From: Wolbachia endosymbiont (group A) of Bibio marci
Lineage (GTDB): Bacteria; Pseudomonadota; Alphaproteobacteria; Rickettsiales; Anaplasmataceae
Direction: 5' to 3'
DNA length: 64,000 nucleotides
Assembly: GCF_947251645.1 (NCBI RefSeq)
Contig: NZ_OX366364.1
Span: 62,001-126,000, forward strand
Below are positions 18,672 through 29,051 of this stretch, piece by piece. Numbering within the stretch: the stretch's first letter is position 1; each line of letters opens with the position of its first letter. Both the position numbers and the translations under genes were made by a program. Below the pieces are notes generated by a model, which did not search any database, had not been told where the DNA came from, and was given only the letters and a program-made list of their open reading frames with translations.

Positions 18672-19728
18672 GGCTTTGTTGCATAGCGTTCAGAAAAACT
18701 AGCAGTTACTGACAAAATTCATTATAAAATAGCCATTTAACCTTTGAAGAAAAAATATGCCACAGAAAATGAAAGTCAGTAACCAAAACGAGTATAATAA
18801 ATTTCTCCAGGAAAGAGGAAATATTTTTCATTATATCAACGAAGCTATAGAAAATTGGTATGAAATTGGGCCAAAAATGCAGGGTGGCAACAATATTTAT
18901 AGCAATAAAGTGGTGATTTTGATACATATAATAACCCATCTATTCAGAATAGGTTTGAGGCAAACAGTTGGATTTATAGCAGGATACCTTGAGCAAATTG
19001 GGAAAAATTTGCAAGTTATCAGCTATTCACAAGCATCAAAAGAAACTTAATATTAAGATCAATGATTGCAGAATTGATAAAAATAATATGGAAGATATCG
19101 AAATTGCTATAGATAGTACAGGTATCAGCATTTACAACCTGGCCACAGCAAGGAAAATAGCGAAAATAGAAAGTATCGCGGCTATAAACAAGTAAGAAAG
19201 CTACACGTAATGTTGAATATAAACAGCAAAAAAGCCATAGCTGTAAAATACAGTAACGGTGTCTACTCTGATCACTATGGAGCTTGCGATTTGCTTAAAG
19301 AAGTTAATTTTCAGCATGTCATAAAAGCACTATATGCAGATAGGGCATATGATAGGCACAAGTTTTATAAATTGTGTAACGAATATGATATAAAGACAAA
19401 AATTCCACCAATAAACAATGCGGCAGAACATCCAGAGATAGATTATATGTCTGACAGAAATGCTGCTATTAGGTTAATAAAATTATACGGTGAAGATGGC
19501 GTGGAAGAATGGAAAAAAGAAGTAAATTATGGCTTACATTGAAGGGTTTTTCTCAAGATTAAAGCAAATATTTGTTTAGAAATAAATCCGAAGTAAATCG
19601 TGAAAAAGAACTGCTCATTAAGTGCTATTTGCTTAATCAATTTACTGACATTGGTATGGCTAAATTCGAAATGGCTACATGAATTTATCGTAAATTACTA
19701 CCAGTATAAGGTGCGATGCAACAAAGCC
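18672..19728 (+). mobile_element. Decayed IS903-group element, copy B
   Basis: Same termini as the intact copies (GGCTTTGTTGCAT at 18672 and ATGCAACAAAGCC ending 19728), but only 1057 bases long because of small deletions. The flanks GTCTGGAAT and CGCTGGAAT match at seven of nine positions, which suggests an eroded 9-base target duplication within a palindrome. The nucleotide sequence is clearly diverged from the three intact copies in its 5-prime part. Confidence 0.85.
18757..19680 (+). pseudogene. IS903-group transposase, frameshifted copy
   Basis: Reads as a broken version of the 318-residue transposase. The N-terminal piece is at 18757-19050, a middle piece with IAIDSTGISIYN at 18989-19195, and a C-terminal piece at 19210-19542 (ALYADRAYDRHKFYKLCNEY). 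The remainder is in another frame to about 19680 (GFFSRLKQIF, then YLLNQFTDIGMAKFEMAT). Small deletions cause at least three frame changes. Confidence 0.85.
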
Positions 19729-20032
19729 CGCTGGAATCCAGTTTCTACACAATTTAATCAAAACGCTGTATGATATGTTTTTTGTAATCAAGTTTCCTGG
19801 ATCCAAGTAGTCTGGGCTACTTGGATGACACCATTGTGCTTGAGGTAAAATTGACTCCAGAATTTAATGGACTGCCTGCAAAAGCAAATATTTGTATAAA
19901 TTGCAAGCTTCGCAAGAAGGATTTATAACTTAAATTATATAAACAGACCTTACTTATTTTACTATCCCTGTTTACTTCCTGTAAAAAACATGTTACTAAT
20001 GAATTGAATTTTGTAGTAGAATGGAGGAAGTT

Positions 20033-20215
20033 TTGGCAGTTCCAAAAAGAAAAAAGTCAAAGTCAAGGCGTAATATGCATCGTTCTCATCATGCTATTGA
20101 GCCTAAGAATGTTGTGGTATGTTCAGCAACTGGGGAATTCATGTTGCCTCACAATGTAGCAGTCGATGGCAGTTACAAAGGAAAACGAGTTTTCATTAAG
20201 CAACAGGCAGAATGA
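20033..20215 (+). CDS. rpmF: 50S ribosomal protein L32
   Basis: Ribosomal protein L32, beginning MAVPKRKKSKSRRNMHRSHH as expected for the family (AVPKRKxSxSRRxxRRxH). A TTG start at 20033 is chosen because it gives the conserved AVPKRK N-terminus and is preceded at the right distance by GGAGG (20023-20027). An in-frame ATG at 20021 would lie within that ribosome-binding site. The length of 60 residues is normal. It is followed by plsX and fabH, the usual bacterial rpmF-plsX-fabH arrangement. Confidence 0.93.
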   Translation: MAVPKRKKSKSRRNMHRSHHAIEPKNVVVCSATGEFMLPHNVAVDGSYKGKRVFIKQQAE

Positions 20216-20225
20216 CTATTATGGT

Positions 20226-21263
20226 ATGTTATCTACGATCAATAATAATATAGTTATTGCACTTGACGCTATGGGGGGCGATTTTGCGCCTCTTTCCGTA
20301 ATTCAGGGCGCTGGTTTTTTTTTGGATAATCTTGTTGACCCAGGCATTAAAGTTCTTTTTCATATTTATGGAGATAAGGAAAAAGTATCTCCTTTGCTTT
20401 TGAAATATAAAAAAGTAAGTAACAATTCTGAGTTTACTCATTGTTCTGACAATGTCCTTGCAAATGATAAGCCATCTTTTGCGCTGAGACATCGTAAAGA
20501 CTCAAGTATGAAAGCTGCAATTGTTGCAGTGAAAGAAGGTAAAGCTTTCGGAGTGGTATCTTCAGGCAACACCGGGGCGTTGATGGCAATTTCCAGATTT
20601 ATTTTAGGAACATTACCAAGTATTTATCGTCCTGCTATTGTCTCTATCTGTCCAACTAAGACAAAAAGCTTCGCTTTGCTTGACCTTGGTGCAAATGTTG
20701 ATTGTAATGCTGACTCATTATTTCAATTTGCGTTAATGGGTAGTATATTTGCAAAAATAGCATTAAAAATTGACAATCCTGAAGTTGCTTTGCTAAATAT
20801 CGGTACAGAAGAAGTTAAAGGTAATGACTCAGTGCGCGGCGCTTTTGAGTTGCTTAAAAACGCTCCAGGCATTAATTTCAAAGGGTATATAGAGGCAAGT
20901 GAATTTTTAGAGGGTAATATAGATGTGATTGTTGCTGATGGTTTTGTTGGCAATGTAATGCTCAAAACAGCTGAGGCAACCGCTAGTACCTTTATCAATC
21001 TAATAAAGCAGGAAGTATTCAACTCGTGGACAGCGAAAATGCTTGTTGGTATATTGTTAAAATCCAAACTGAATAAAGCATTAACGCGTTTTAATCCCAA
21101 AATTAGAAGTGGAGCTATGTTTTTAGGGCTGAATGGTATCATCATTAAAAGTCATGGAAATTCTGATGCTGTTTCTTTTGCCCATGCTATAAAATTTGCA
21201 GTAAATGCAATTAGTGAAAATTTAAATCAAAAGATAATTAACGGGGTAAGTCATATTGAATAA
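20226..21263 (+). CDS. plsX: Phosphate acyltransferase PlsX
   Basis: Converts acyl-ACP to acyl-phosphate, the first step of glycerophospholipid synthesis in the PlsX/PlsY route. Family blocks are IVIALDAMGGDFAP near the N-terminus, VVSSGNTGALMAISRFIL, LLDLGANVDCNADSLFQFA, LLNIGTEEVKGND, VIVADGFVGNVMLKTAEA, and GLNGIIIKSHGNSDA. The frame is open further upstream, but the start at 20226 (MLSTINNN) gives the usual length (345 residues) and lies ten bases after rpmF. The 3-prime end overlaps fabH by eight bases. Confidence 0.95.
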   Translation: MLSTINNNIVIALDAMGGDFAPLSVIQGAGFFLDNLVDPGIKVLFHIYGDKEKVSPLLLKYKKVSNNSEFTHCSDNVLANDKPSFALRHRKDSSMKAAIVAVKEGKAFGVVSSGNTGALMAISRFILGTLPSIYRPAIVSICPTKTKSFALLDLGANVDCNADSLFQFALMGSIFAKIALKIDNPEVALLNIGTEEVKGNDSVRGAFELLKNAPGINFKGYIEASEFLEGNIDVIVADGFVGNVMLKTAEATASTFINLIKQEVFNSWTAKMLVGILLKSKLNKALTRFNPKIRSGAMFLGLNGIIIKSHGNSDAVSFAHAIKFAVNAISENLNQKIINGVSHIE

Positions 21264-22212
21264 AAGTTTCATATTAAGCACTGGATCTTACCTACCAAGA
21301 AAAATGTTGAGTAACAACGAAATTGCATCGATAGTTGAGACAAGCGATGAATGGATAAGGCAGAGAACAGGAATAGCTCAAAGGCATATAGCAGATGAAG
21401 GAGAATTAACGTCAGATCTAGCTGTAAATGCAGCAAAAAGTGCTATAGAAAAAGCTAAAATTTCAGTGGATGAAATTGACTTGATTATAGTTGCAACAAC
21501 AACGCCTGATAAAACTTTGCCTAGCTGTGCAACGATTGTACAAAGTAAGTTAAAATGTAAAAATGCATTTTCTTTTGATGTACAAGCAGCATGCTCTGGT
21601 TTTATATATGCAGTTACAGTTGCTGATTCGCTCATAAAATCTAACAATAGAATTAAATATGCGCTCGTTATTGGTGCTGAAATAATGTCTAGGATTGTTG
21701 ACTGGGAAGATAGGTCAACTTGTGTACTCTTTGGTGATGGTGCTGGTGCAGTGATAATAAAATCGGAAATGGGTAGCAGCGGCATCATATCAACAAACTT
21801 ACACTCTGATGGCAATGTGGACATATTATGTACGAACGGAGGGACATCCTCTATTGGTGATTCTGGAAAAATATGCATGAATGGAAGAGAAGTGTTTAAA
21901 CATGCAGTGGATAAGTTAACAGCCTCAGTAGAGGAAACACTAAGATGCAATAATTTGAAAATCACTGATATTGACTGGTTAATTCCCCATCAAGCAAACA
22001 TTCGTATTATTGAAGCAGTAGTAAAGAAATTAGATTTTCCTATAGAGAAAGTGATTAATACCGTTGATAAGCATGCAAACACCTCAGCAGCGTCAATTCC
22101 ACTGGCCTTAGACTATGCAATACAAGAATCAAAAATAAAATCAGGAAATCTGGTACTGCTGATTTCAATAGGCGCAGGCCTGACCTGGGGTTCCGTGTTG
22201 CTGCACTATTAG
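21256..22212 (+). CDS. fabH: 3-oxoacyl-ACP synthase III FabH
   Basis: Initiates type II fatty acid synthesis by condensing acetyl-CoA with malonyl-ACP. The 318-residue protein has the catalytic triad in context: Cys in VQAACSGFIYA (about 108-118), His in LIPHQANIRI (about 241-250), and Asn in HANTSAASIP (about 274-283). The N-terminal SDEWIRQRTGI is also typical. It starts with TTG at 21256, overlapping the plsX stop, so translation is probably coupled. A Tn5-like element begins 77 bases downstream. Confidence 0.96.
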   Translation: MNKSFILSTGSYLPRKMLSNNEIASIVETSDEWIRQRTGIAQRHIADEGELTSDLAVNAAKSAIEKAKISVDEIDLIIVATTTPDKTLPSCATIVQSKLKCKNAFSFDVQAACSGFIYAVTVADSLIKSNNRIKYALVIGAEIMSRIVDWEDRSTCVLFGDGAGAVIIKSEMGSSGIISTNLHSDGNVDILCTNGGTSSIGDSGKICMNGREVFKHAVDKLTASVEETLRCNNLKITDIDWLIPHQANIRIIEAVVKKLDFPIEKVINTVDKHANTSAASIPLALDYAIQESKIKSGNLVLLISIGAGLTWGSVLLHY

Positions 22213-22288
22213 ACTTCCTGCATTACCTCCTGTCACCCAAGTAGCTATACTTGTAGAACATCACAGATTGCACCCATAGGGCACAGCC

Positions 22289-23817
22289 CTTACTATTACC
22301 CACAAATCTATAAATAATAAAGATGAAGGCTTTTATTTTATTAATTCGACTTTTTACTATAAAAAAAACTATAGTCTAAAAATGGAAATATATGGTAAAA
22401 AGAAATTTAAGCACCTCAACTGGTGAATGGGCAGAAAGTGAATTTGGAATTGTTAATTTTGGTGATAAAAGATTAAGTAAAAGGCTTTTAAAAATAGTTA
22501 ATAGTTTTGCTGAATCGCCTGAACATTCAATAAATCAAGCTTGTGAAGATTGGCATCAAAGTAAAGCAGCTTATAGATTTTTCCAAAACGATGCTATTTC
22601 TGAAAGAAAGATATTAGACAGTCATATAATTAAAACTGTTGAAAGAGCTAAAGAATACTCAACTATCTTAGCTATCCAAGACACGAGTTATATTTCATAT
22701 AAAAATCATAAAAAGACCGAAGGATTAGGGATTATAGCAGCAAGATTAAGATCTAAAACAACTGATTTTAAAACCCATGATGCATACAACGTTTGCAGTT
22801 ACAACAGAAGATAGGATTATTGGATCAAAAAATTAGTACTAGACCTTCCTTAGCTGAAGACCTAAAGAAGTTGAAAAGAAGAAGCCATAATACTGCTCTT
22901 CCCATAGAAGAGAAAGAAAGCATACGGTATCACTTAAAGACTCTACTAAACATCCTGGATTAAAGGATGTTAAGGTAGTTACCGTTTGTGATAGAGAAGC
23001 AGATATTTATGATTTATTTGAAGTTGCTTCCACTAATCAATCTCTTTTTGTAGTAAGAGGAAATCAAAACAGAACAGTAAACAAGAAGTCGACTTATTCT
23101 GAAAAAGGTGGTAAAAGATTGTGGGATTTGATGAATCGCATGTCTTGTCAAGAAGAAATTCAAGTCTGCTCGCGATAATAAACCTCAAAGAACAGCAGTT
23201 TTAGAAGTAAAGTTTAGTAACTTTGTGATGAATGCATCAAAAAATAACGCTAGACGTAAAACCCAAAAACTTCCTAATTTAAATTTAAATGCTGTCTATG
23301 TTATAGAAAAATATCCCCCATTTGGCGAAGAGCCTATGAACTGGATTTTATTGACAAATATAAATATTAATAATTTTGAAGAAGCAGTAGAAAAAATACA
23401 ATGGTATTGCTTAAGATGGAGAATAGAGGTTTTTCATAAAATTTTGAAATCCGGTCTTAAAGTTGAAGAATGTAGGCTCCAAACCGCAGATAGATTAATC
23501 CGCTTTCTTACAATTATGAGTATAATTGCATGGAGAATATTCTTTATCACATTGGTAGCTAGCAAACCTTTCTTGTACTGTCATACTGACTGATGATGAA
23601 TGGAAGGTTTTGTATACCAAAATGCTTAAGACAAAAAACTATCCTGTGACCCCACCACCTATAAGAGAAATCGTGAGGTGGGTGGCCAAATTAGGAGGGT
23701 TTTTAGCCCGCAAAAATGACTTAGCTATAGCTCTGTGGAAGGGATGGAAACGTCTCTTTGATTTAGCAGAAGGATGAAGACTTGCTCATGAATTCTATAC
23801 TTGTGGGTAATAGTAAG
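22289..23817 (+). mobile_element. Tn5-like (IS4 family, IS50 group) element with exact target duplication
   Basis: A 1529-base element with ends CTTACTATTACCCACAA (22289) and TTGTGGGTAATAGTAAG (to 23817). This resembles the Tn5 outer end CTGACTCTTATACACAA. A perfect 9-base duplication GGCACAGCC flanks it (22280-22288 and 23818-23826), matching the 9-base duplications of Tn5. The transposase inside is broken. Related copies are a fragment at 12019-12371 and a diverged full-length copy at 46968-48446. Confidence 0.9.
22392..23777 (+). pseudogene. Tn5-like transposase, frameshifted
   Basis: The N-terminal piece 22392-22814 (MVKRNLSTSTGEWAESEFG; ILAIQDTSYISYKNHKKTEG with the first catalytic Asp) loses frame at about 22800. 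The next region contains VVTVCDREADIYDLFEVA (second Asp). The C-terminal piece 23225-23593 contains YCLRWRIEVFHKILKSGLKV (YREK-type Glu region), and a last piece after another frame change runs to 23777. This is the full set of Tn5-family landmarks without an intact frame. Confidence 0.85.
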
Positions 23818-23861
23818 GGCACAGCCCAGTCGTCTAAGTGAGGAAAGTCACCTCTCCCCAC

Positions 23862-24065
23862 CATAAGTGTTGAAAGTGGTGCTGAAAGGATGTAAAGAGC
23901 TATTATTACAAAAAAATGGAGGTAATAATGGATCAAATAGAAGGAATACTAAAATTAATTAAAGATGAGGACCTAGAAAGATTGGAGAGAGGTAGATAAG
24001 TAAACTATTGGGCAAAATTATATTTAAGGGTCTAATGAAGCTAATATTAATGGGGCAGAAAACAA
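23862..24065 (+). mobile_element. Truncated IS231-like (IS4 family) element end
   Basis: Starts with the same terminus as the element at 12394-15023 (CATAAGTGTTGAAAGTGGT) and follows its 5-prime end closely through MDQIEGILKLIKDEDLERLE (from 23928). It stops at 24065, where the IS3-family element begins. The rest of the element is missing on the other side of the IS3, so a deletion occurred as well. Confidence 0.75.
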
Positions 24066-24142
24066 TGACCTTACCCAGAAAAAGTGGAGAGAAAGTTGGT
24101 ACGTTTTTATAATAAAAAAATGTTTTTATAGAGAGGTACAAT

Positions 24143-24403
24143 ATGTCAAATGGAAGAGAATATACAGCAGAGTTGAAAGAAGAAGCTGTAAAACTTTTTA
24201 AAGAAAGAGGAGAAACAATTTCGAAAGTAGCAAAAGATCTAGGTATAAGCTCTAACGTATTAGGTAAGTGGATAAAAAAATATAACGAAAAGAAGTCAGT
24301 AGCAAATGCTTTTCCAGGTAGGGGTAATGTAGCTCCTTACGACAAAGAAAGATTTGATTTAAAGAAAGAGTTAGCAAGAGTAACAAGAGAGAGAGACATT
24401 TAA
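24143..24403 (+). pseudogene. IS3-family OrfA, C-terminally truncated
   Basis: The first 86 residues form a helix-turn-helix protein typical of IS3 OrfA (YTAELKEEAVKLFKERGETI, AKDLGISSNVLGKWIKKY). A stop after RVTRERDI removes the usual ending KKALGYFAKEKE that is present in the copy at 43537-43836. The stop arises from a one-base change in the reading frame just before a poly-A stretch. Confidence 0.7.
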
Positions 24404-24492
24404 AAAAAAGCCCTGGGCAGTCAAAAAGAGTAAAATATTTTTTTATAAAAGAACATAGCAGCTGCTATAAAGTACGGGAATTATGTAGGATT

Positions 24493-25230
24493 TTGAATGT
24501 ATCTGCTAGTGGCTACTATAAGTGGGCTGCGAGGGAAATAAGCAATAGAGAATTAGCAAATAAAAGCAGATATTCAAAAAAAGCTTCTAAATGTAGATAT
24601 GGAGCTCGTAAAATTCATGCTGAATTAAAGGCTTTGGGTAAAAGTTGCAACTTGAAAACAGTGCAAAGTATTATGCAGAAAAATGGTATTCAGGCTATAT
24701 TGAGAAGAAAATTTAAAATTAAGAAACAACAAACGGACAGTAGAGTCGTAATATTAGACCAAAACTTTATTGTCGATCAACCAAATAAAGTATGGGATTA
24801 CTTATATAAAAACCAAAGAAGGATGGCTATATTTGGCAGCAGTAATCGACCTATACTCACATATGGTGATTGGCTGGTCAATGAGTAGTTCAATGAATAA
24901 ATAATTGGTCATGGACTCTGTATTAATGGCCGTTAATAAACGTAAACCTGCCAAAAACCTACTGTTACATAGTGATCAAGGTTCACAATATACTTCACAA
25001 GGTTATCAATATCTCTTAGCCATAAAGAATATAGATGAGCCATAAAGGTTGTTGTTACGACAATTCTGTTGTAGAAAAGTTCTCTAAAAAGGGAGTTACC
25101 AATAGACACTTCTAAGCACTTTAAACAGCATATTAAAACTGCTATATTTGAATATATAGAAATTTTTTATAACAAACAACGTTACTATTAACTATTGCGT
25201 CCCTGAACATTTTGATTCATCATTCTTTTT
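24493..25230 (+). pseudogene. IS3-family OrfB (integrase core), frameshifted
   Basis: The piece 24493-24888 contains the N-terminal HTH_21 region (SKCRYGARKIHAELKALGKS) and the approach to the rve integrase core ([11 protein letters not shown]). Further pieces to about 25230 show LLLHSDQGSQYTSQGYQYLL (second Asp of the DDE core) and EYIEIFYNKQR near the C-terminus. Several frameshifts and a short deletion inactivate it. Confidence 0.8.
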
Positions 25231-25278
25231 ATAAAAAAACATTCTCAACTTTCTCTCCACTTTTTCTGGGTAAGGTCA

Positions 25279-25723
25279 GAACGCCACTAACTTCCTCCAT
25301 CCCAGGTTGATTTTAAATTGTCCGGAATGCTGTATTATTTAAAATCCTAACATTTAACTCTTTTTTTGATAAACTTGTTTATTTGCTGTTTATTAAAATT
25401 TTCACTTCAAAATTTAACCTCACCAAAAGTATAAGAAGCCTGTCCAATGAAAAATTTGCAGTCCTTAACCTTCTATAGCTAACCCAAGAAAGGTTTCCCT
25501 ACGTCATACCGCCGCGGTATCTCAGCATAGATTCCGCTAGCAAGTAGCGGAATGACGAATTTGTTGTTTTTCAAATTATCGGTAAACCTAAGTCACTTTA
25601 GCTATAAAATTATAAGTTATTGATATTTTTGCTCTTTTTTATCCTTAATCCAGAATTCGGATTAGTAGGGTGTCATCCAATTCTCAGTGGTAAATTAAGA
25701 AGGGTCTGCAATAACGAATGTAG
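25279..25723. repeat. Intergenic region with a 110-base palindrome-containing repeat
   Basis: No gene is seen. Positions 25501-25610 hold a repeat unit with two hairpins (ATACCGCCGCGGTAT, and ATTCCGCTAGCAAGTAGCGGAAT) followed by a conserved non-palindromic tail. A second copy of the same unit lies at 52851-52960 and variants at 60160-60370. The rest is AT-rich and featureless. Confidence 0.65.
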
Positions 25724-26317
25724 CTAGGGATATAGTTGTTCTATTTTCCAATCGCTTCCCTCAACAAGGGTGTATCTAAATCTAATATGCTTCCTATATT
25801 CACCTTCTTGCCAAAATTCAATTACTTTTGGGATTACGCAAAATCCCACCCAAAAGTCAGGACGAGAAACTTGTATATTGTAAAATTCTTTTTCCTTCAA
25901 TTTTATAGCTTGCTCAAAATCTTGCCAATCTTTCAGAATGCTCGATTGTTTTGAGCACCATGCGCTAATTTGACTATCGCGCGCTCGAGAAGAGAAGTAT
26001 TTGTCAGTTCTTTCATCGTTTAGAAGTTTAACCTCTCCTTCAATTCGTACTTGCCTAGCAAATTCTATCCAATGAAACACTAACGCAGCTTTGGGGTTCT
26101 CAGTCAATTCTTTCCCTTTTTTACTGTTTACGTTAGTGAAAAACACAAAACCTTCTTTGCTATATTCCTTTAGTAATACCACTCTTGCAGATGGAATGCA
26201 GTCTTTGCTACAAGTTGCTAGCGTCATTGCAGTTGGTTGTTTACACGGAGAATTAAGTACTGCTTTATACCACTTTGAAAACAAATCAAACGGATCTTTT
26301 TCAGGTGAAAATATCAT
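25724..26317 (-). CDS. pdxH: Pyridoxamine/pyridoxine 5-phosphate oxidase PdxH
   Basis: FMN-dependent oxidase producing pyridoxal 5-phosphate. Family blocks are AMTLATCSKDCIPSARVVLL (FMN-binding region), GFVFFTNVNSKKGKEL, RQVRIEGEVKLL, SRARDSQISAWCSKQSSIL, and the C-terminal DWKIEQLYP typical of PdxH. The frame is open to 26374, but that would overlap mutM by 41 bases. The Met at 26317 (MIFSPEKDPFDLF) gives the normal length (197 residues) and no overlap, so it is preferred. It is cotranscribed with mutM. Confidence 0.93.
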   Translation of the reverse strand: MIFSPEKDPFDLFSKWYKAVLNSPCKQPTAMTLATCSKDCIPSARVVLLKEYSKEGFVFFTNVNSKKGKELTENPKAALVFHWIEFARQVRIEGEVKLLNDERTDKYFSSRARDSQISAWCSKQSSILKDWQDFEQAIKLKEKEFYNIQVSRPDFWVGFCVIPKVIEFWQEGEYRKHIRFRYTLVEGSDWKIEQLYP

Positions 26318-26333
26318 GTCAAAAAATAAAATC

Positions 26334-27149
26334 TTAATTCTGGCACGCATTGCAAAAATAAGTGCTACGGCCATTTTGTCTTATAAGTGTTATGATATTG
26401 TTGCAGATCTTGCAAGGTTTTTGAACTTTACCATATACGTAAAAGTTATTTTGAAAGTATCCAGCAGATCCAGATGGCTGTGCATAATCTTTCAGTGTTG
26501 AACCGCCTGCAGCAATTGCATCACTCAGAGTATTTTTTACTTCAGTAGCAAGTTTTTCGCACTCTCTATAGGTCAAGTCTTTTGCTGACCTGAGTGGTGA
26601 TATGCGGGCTCTAAACAAGCTCTCAGAAGCATATATGTTGCCTACGCCAACTATTAATTTATTGTCCATTAATGCTGATTTGATATTTGCTTTTTTGTTT
26701 TTCAGCAACTCCTGTAAATAGTCTCCACTGAATTCATCTGTGAGGGGCTCTATTCCGAAATCATCAAAAAAATTTACTTCTTGTTCTTTATTTAAGACAA
26801 TGACTACTCCAAATCTTCTTGGATCATTAAAGATTATTGAAGTATTATCAGAAAATAAAAATACCACATGATCATGTTTATTCTTCACTTGATCGTGGTC
26901 AGCATATATAAGCTTTCCACTCATGCCAAGATGTATGATTACAGCCATACTACCATCTGTATTCCAGATCGTATACTTACCTCTACGCTTGATGTTGCGT
27001 ATGACTTTGCCCTTTAGCATATCATCAATATTTTTTGTTATTGGGGCACGTAAATTCCAATTATTAACTATAACATTACTAATTTGCTTGTTTTTAATTT
27101 TATCAAGCAAGAAGTTAGAGATTACTTCCACTTCCGGTAGTTCTGGCAT
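26334..27149 (-). CDS. mutM: Formamidopyrimidine-DNA glycosylase MutM (Fpg)
   Basis: Base-excision repair glycosylase/AP lyase that removes 8-oxoguanine. The 271-residue protein starts MPELPEVEVI, giving the catalytic Pro2 and Glu3. IIHLGMSGKL (about 72-81), DPRRFG and LIVGVGNIYASESLFRA (helix-two-turn-helix) follow, and a C-terminal zinc finger of CKICNN-x-FCNACQ form uses four Cys. It precedes pdxH by 16 bases on the minus strand. Confidence 0.97.
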   Translation of the reverse strand: MPELPEVEVISNFLLDKIKNKQISNVIVNNWNLRAPITKNIDDMLKGKVIRNIKRRGKYTIWNTDGSMAVIIHLGMSGKLIYADHDQVKNKHDHVVFLFSDNTSIIFNDPRRFGVVIVLNKEQEVNFFDDFGIEPLTDEFSGDYLQELLKNKKANIKSALMDNKLIVGVGNIYASESLFRARISPLRSAKDLTYRECEKLATEVKNTLSDAIAAGGSTLKDYAQPSGSAGYFQNNFYVYGKVQKPCKICNNIITLIRQNGRSTYFCNACQN

Positions 27150-27258
27150 CTTGTCTACTCTGTTGCTGCTTTTTTCTTTTCAAAATATTTTGCTTTAAAG
27201 CTTTCGCTAATCTTTTTTTCTCCTCTTCTTTTTCCTTATTCTTTTTTATATTATTCAT
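27115..27258 (-). CDS. Possible small Lys-rich protein upstream of mutM
   Basis: A short open frame of 47 codons starts at 27258 (MNNIKKNKEKEEEKKRLAKA) and overlaps the mutM start by 35 bases. The predicted peptide is strongly charged and helical for its first 35 residues, then runs out of frame over mutM. An overlapping upstream position would suit a translationally coupled leader gene. I do not recognise the family, and the coding status is uncertain because the region is also AT-rich. Confidence 0.4.
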   Translation of the reverse strand: MNNIKKNKEKEEEKKRLAKALKQNILKRKKQQQSRQDARTTGSGSNL

Positions 27259-27278
27259 TATCATTATATATAAATCCT

Positions 27279-27351
27279 GCCGTTATAGCTCAGGTGGTAG
27301 AGTACGTCATTGGTAATGACGAGGTCCCAAGTTCGAGTCTTGGTAACGGCA
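27279..27351 (+). tRNA. tRNA-Thr (anticodon GGT)
   Basis: A 73-base cloverleaf can be folded by eye. The acceptor arms are GCCGTTA and TAACGGC with discriminator A, and the D arm is GCTC..GAGT. The anticodon stem CGTCA/TGACG has loop TTGGTAA (anticodon GGT), and the T arm contains GTTCGAGTC. CCA is not encoded. It lies between the divergent mutM cluster and the 3-prime end of pccB. Confidence 0.95.
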
Positions 27352-27404
27352 CACTGATTACACTTATAATATTGCATAACTTGTAAGCAAGGCTTAGAAG
27401 AAAG

Positions 27405-28931
27405 TTACAGAGGTAAGTTGTCATGCTTTTTCCATATCCTTTCTACTTTCTTGTTTTTGAGTAGCTCTAATGCTTTACAAAAGTGATGCCTTGTTTTACT
27501 TGGCACTATAATGTCATCAATGTATCCATATGATGCAGCAAAAAATGGATTAGCAAATTTTTCTTTATACTCTTTAATCAGTGTTTGCTGATCTTTTTCG
27601 TATCGAAATATAATCTCAACTGCACTTTCAGGGCCCATCACAGCTATTTCAGCAGTTGGCCAGGCATAATTTATATCACCTTTTAGATGTTTCGAGTTCA
27701 TAACGATGTATGCACCACCATACGCTTTTCTGGTGATCAAACTAATTTTCGGCACGGTCGCTTCAGCGTAAGCGTAAAGCAGTTTCGCTCCGTGTTGTAT
27801 TATATTATTGTATTCTTGATTTGTACCCGGCAGAAATCCTGGAACATCAATAAGTGTGATGATAGGAATGTTAAATGCGTCACAAAACCTTACAAACCTT
27901 GCAGCTTTTCTTGAAGAATCAATATCCAAACATCCTGCAAGGTGCATGGGTTGATTTGCAACAATACCGACAGTATTTCCTCCAATTCTACTAAAGCCAA
28001 TTATGATATTATGAGCAAAATCAGGTTTTAGTTCAAAAAATTTCCTTCCATCACACACTTTTTCGATAAGTTCGTACATATCGTAAGAAGTATTGGGATT
28101 GATTGGAATTAGAGTGTTTAAGGATTCATCAATCTCATTAACATCATTACAGGTTGGTACAGATTTCGGTAGTTCTTGATTATTTGCTGGTAAAAAGGTA
28201 AGGAATTCACGCATTTTGAGTAGCATCTCAACATCATTATTGAATGCAAAATCTGCCACTCCTGTTTTGCTTGTATGAATTTTTGCTCCACCGAGGTCTT
28301 CGAAGCTTACATCTTCATAGGTAACCTTTTTTACTACATCTGGTCCGGTTATAAACATGTATGAACTATTCTTTACCATGAAAGTAAAGTCAGTTAATGC
28401 TGGAGAATAAACTGCACCTCCTGCACATGGGCCCATAATTAAAGAAATTTGTGGTATAACACCTGATGCATTTACGTTCCTTTGAAAGATTTCTCCATAA
28501 CCAGCAAGAGAATTTACTCCCTCCTGAATTCTGGCTCCACCAGAGTCATTTAGTCCGATAATTGGAACCCTGGCATTAATTGCCATATCCATAATTTTGC
28601 ATATTTTTTTTGCATGTGACGCACCAAGTGACCCACCAAAGACAGTAAAATCTTGCGAGTAAACGAAAACTTTTCTGCCATAAATAGTACCATGACCAAT
28701 CACTACTCCATCACCTAAAAAATTAGCATTTTGCATGCCAAAATCAGCTGCGTGATGCTTCACGAATTTATCGTATTCTTCGAACGAATTTTCATCAAGC
28801 AATATACTGAGTCTTTCTCTAGCAGTTAATTTCCCTTTTTCATGTTGTTTGGTAATCCTGTCAGAACCGCCTCCTTTTTCAGCTTCTAGTGCTTTGGTTT
28901 TTAGATTTTCTAGTATTTTAAAGTCTTGCAT
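27405..28931 (-). CDS. pccB: Propionyl-CoA carboxylase beta subunit
   Basis: Carboxyltransferase subunit of a biotin-dependent acyl-CoA carboxylase, 508 residues. Features are [20 protein letters not shown] (about 29-48), [14 protein letters not shown] (about 91-104), [20 protein letters not shown] (crotonase-like N-domain oxyanion loop), and the C-domain block [14 protein letters not shown] with [13 protein letters not shown]. These fit PccB better than AccD. The biotin-carrying alpha subunit is not in this window. A strong hairpin lies just upstream (28992-29032). Confidence 0.94.
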   Translation of the reverse strand: MQDFKILENLKTKALEAEKGGGSDRITKQHEKGKLTARERLSILLDENSFEEYDKFVKHHAADFGMQNANFLGDGVVIGHGTIYGRKVFVYSQDFTVFGGSLGASHAKKICKIMDMAINARVPIIGLNDSGGARIQEGVNSLAGYGEIFQRNVNASGVIPQISLIMGPCAGGAVYSPALTDFTFMVKNSSYMFITGPDVVKKVTYEDVSFEDLGGAKIHTSKTGVADFAFNNDVEMLLKMREFLTFLPANNQELPKSVPTCNDVNEIDESLNTLIPINPNTSYDMYELIEKVCDGRKFFELKPDFAHNIIIGFSRIGGNTVGIVANQPMHLAGCLDIDSSRKAARFVRFCDAFNIPIITLIDVPGFLPGTNQEYNNIIQHGAKLLYAYAEATVPKISLITRKAYGGAYIVMNSKHLKGDINYAWPTAEIAVMGPESAVEIIFRYEKDQQTLIKEYKEKFANPFFAASYGYIDDIIVPSKTRHHFCKALELLKNKKVERIWKKHDNLPL

Positions 28932-28991
28932 ACAATAAAGTAGTTTTCAAATTAGTTGTAGACTTTATTAAGTTTACAAACCCTATTAACT

Positions 28992-29032
28992 ATACACATA
29001 CACTATTGCTATATGCAATAGTGTATGTGTAT
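28992..29032. terminator. Long perfect hairpin between the 29-30 kb gene and pccB
   Basis: ATACACATACACTATTGC (28992-29009) and GCAATAGTGTATGTGTAT (29015-29032) form a perfect 18-base stem with loop TATAT. It lies 20 bases past the end of the upstream minus-strand gene and 60 bases before pccB. A terminator for the former is therefore likely, although no clear T tract follows on either strand. Confidence 0.6.
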
Positions 29033-29051
29033 CGTAATCATTAAAACTTTT

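Larger units (their letters stand above)
24066..25278 (+). mobile_element. IS3-family element, decayed
   Basis: A 1213-base element with inverted ends TGACCTTACCCAGAAAAAGT (24066) and its complement (to 25278). It carries an orfA (24143-24403) and a broken orfB. No clear 3-base target duplication is present (CAA against GAA), and the flanking IS231-like fragment does not continue beyond the right end. The same element type is at 41306-43917 and, truncated, at 48585-48974. Confidence 0.85.
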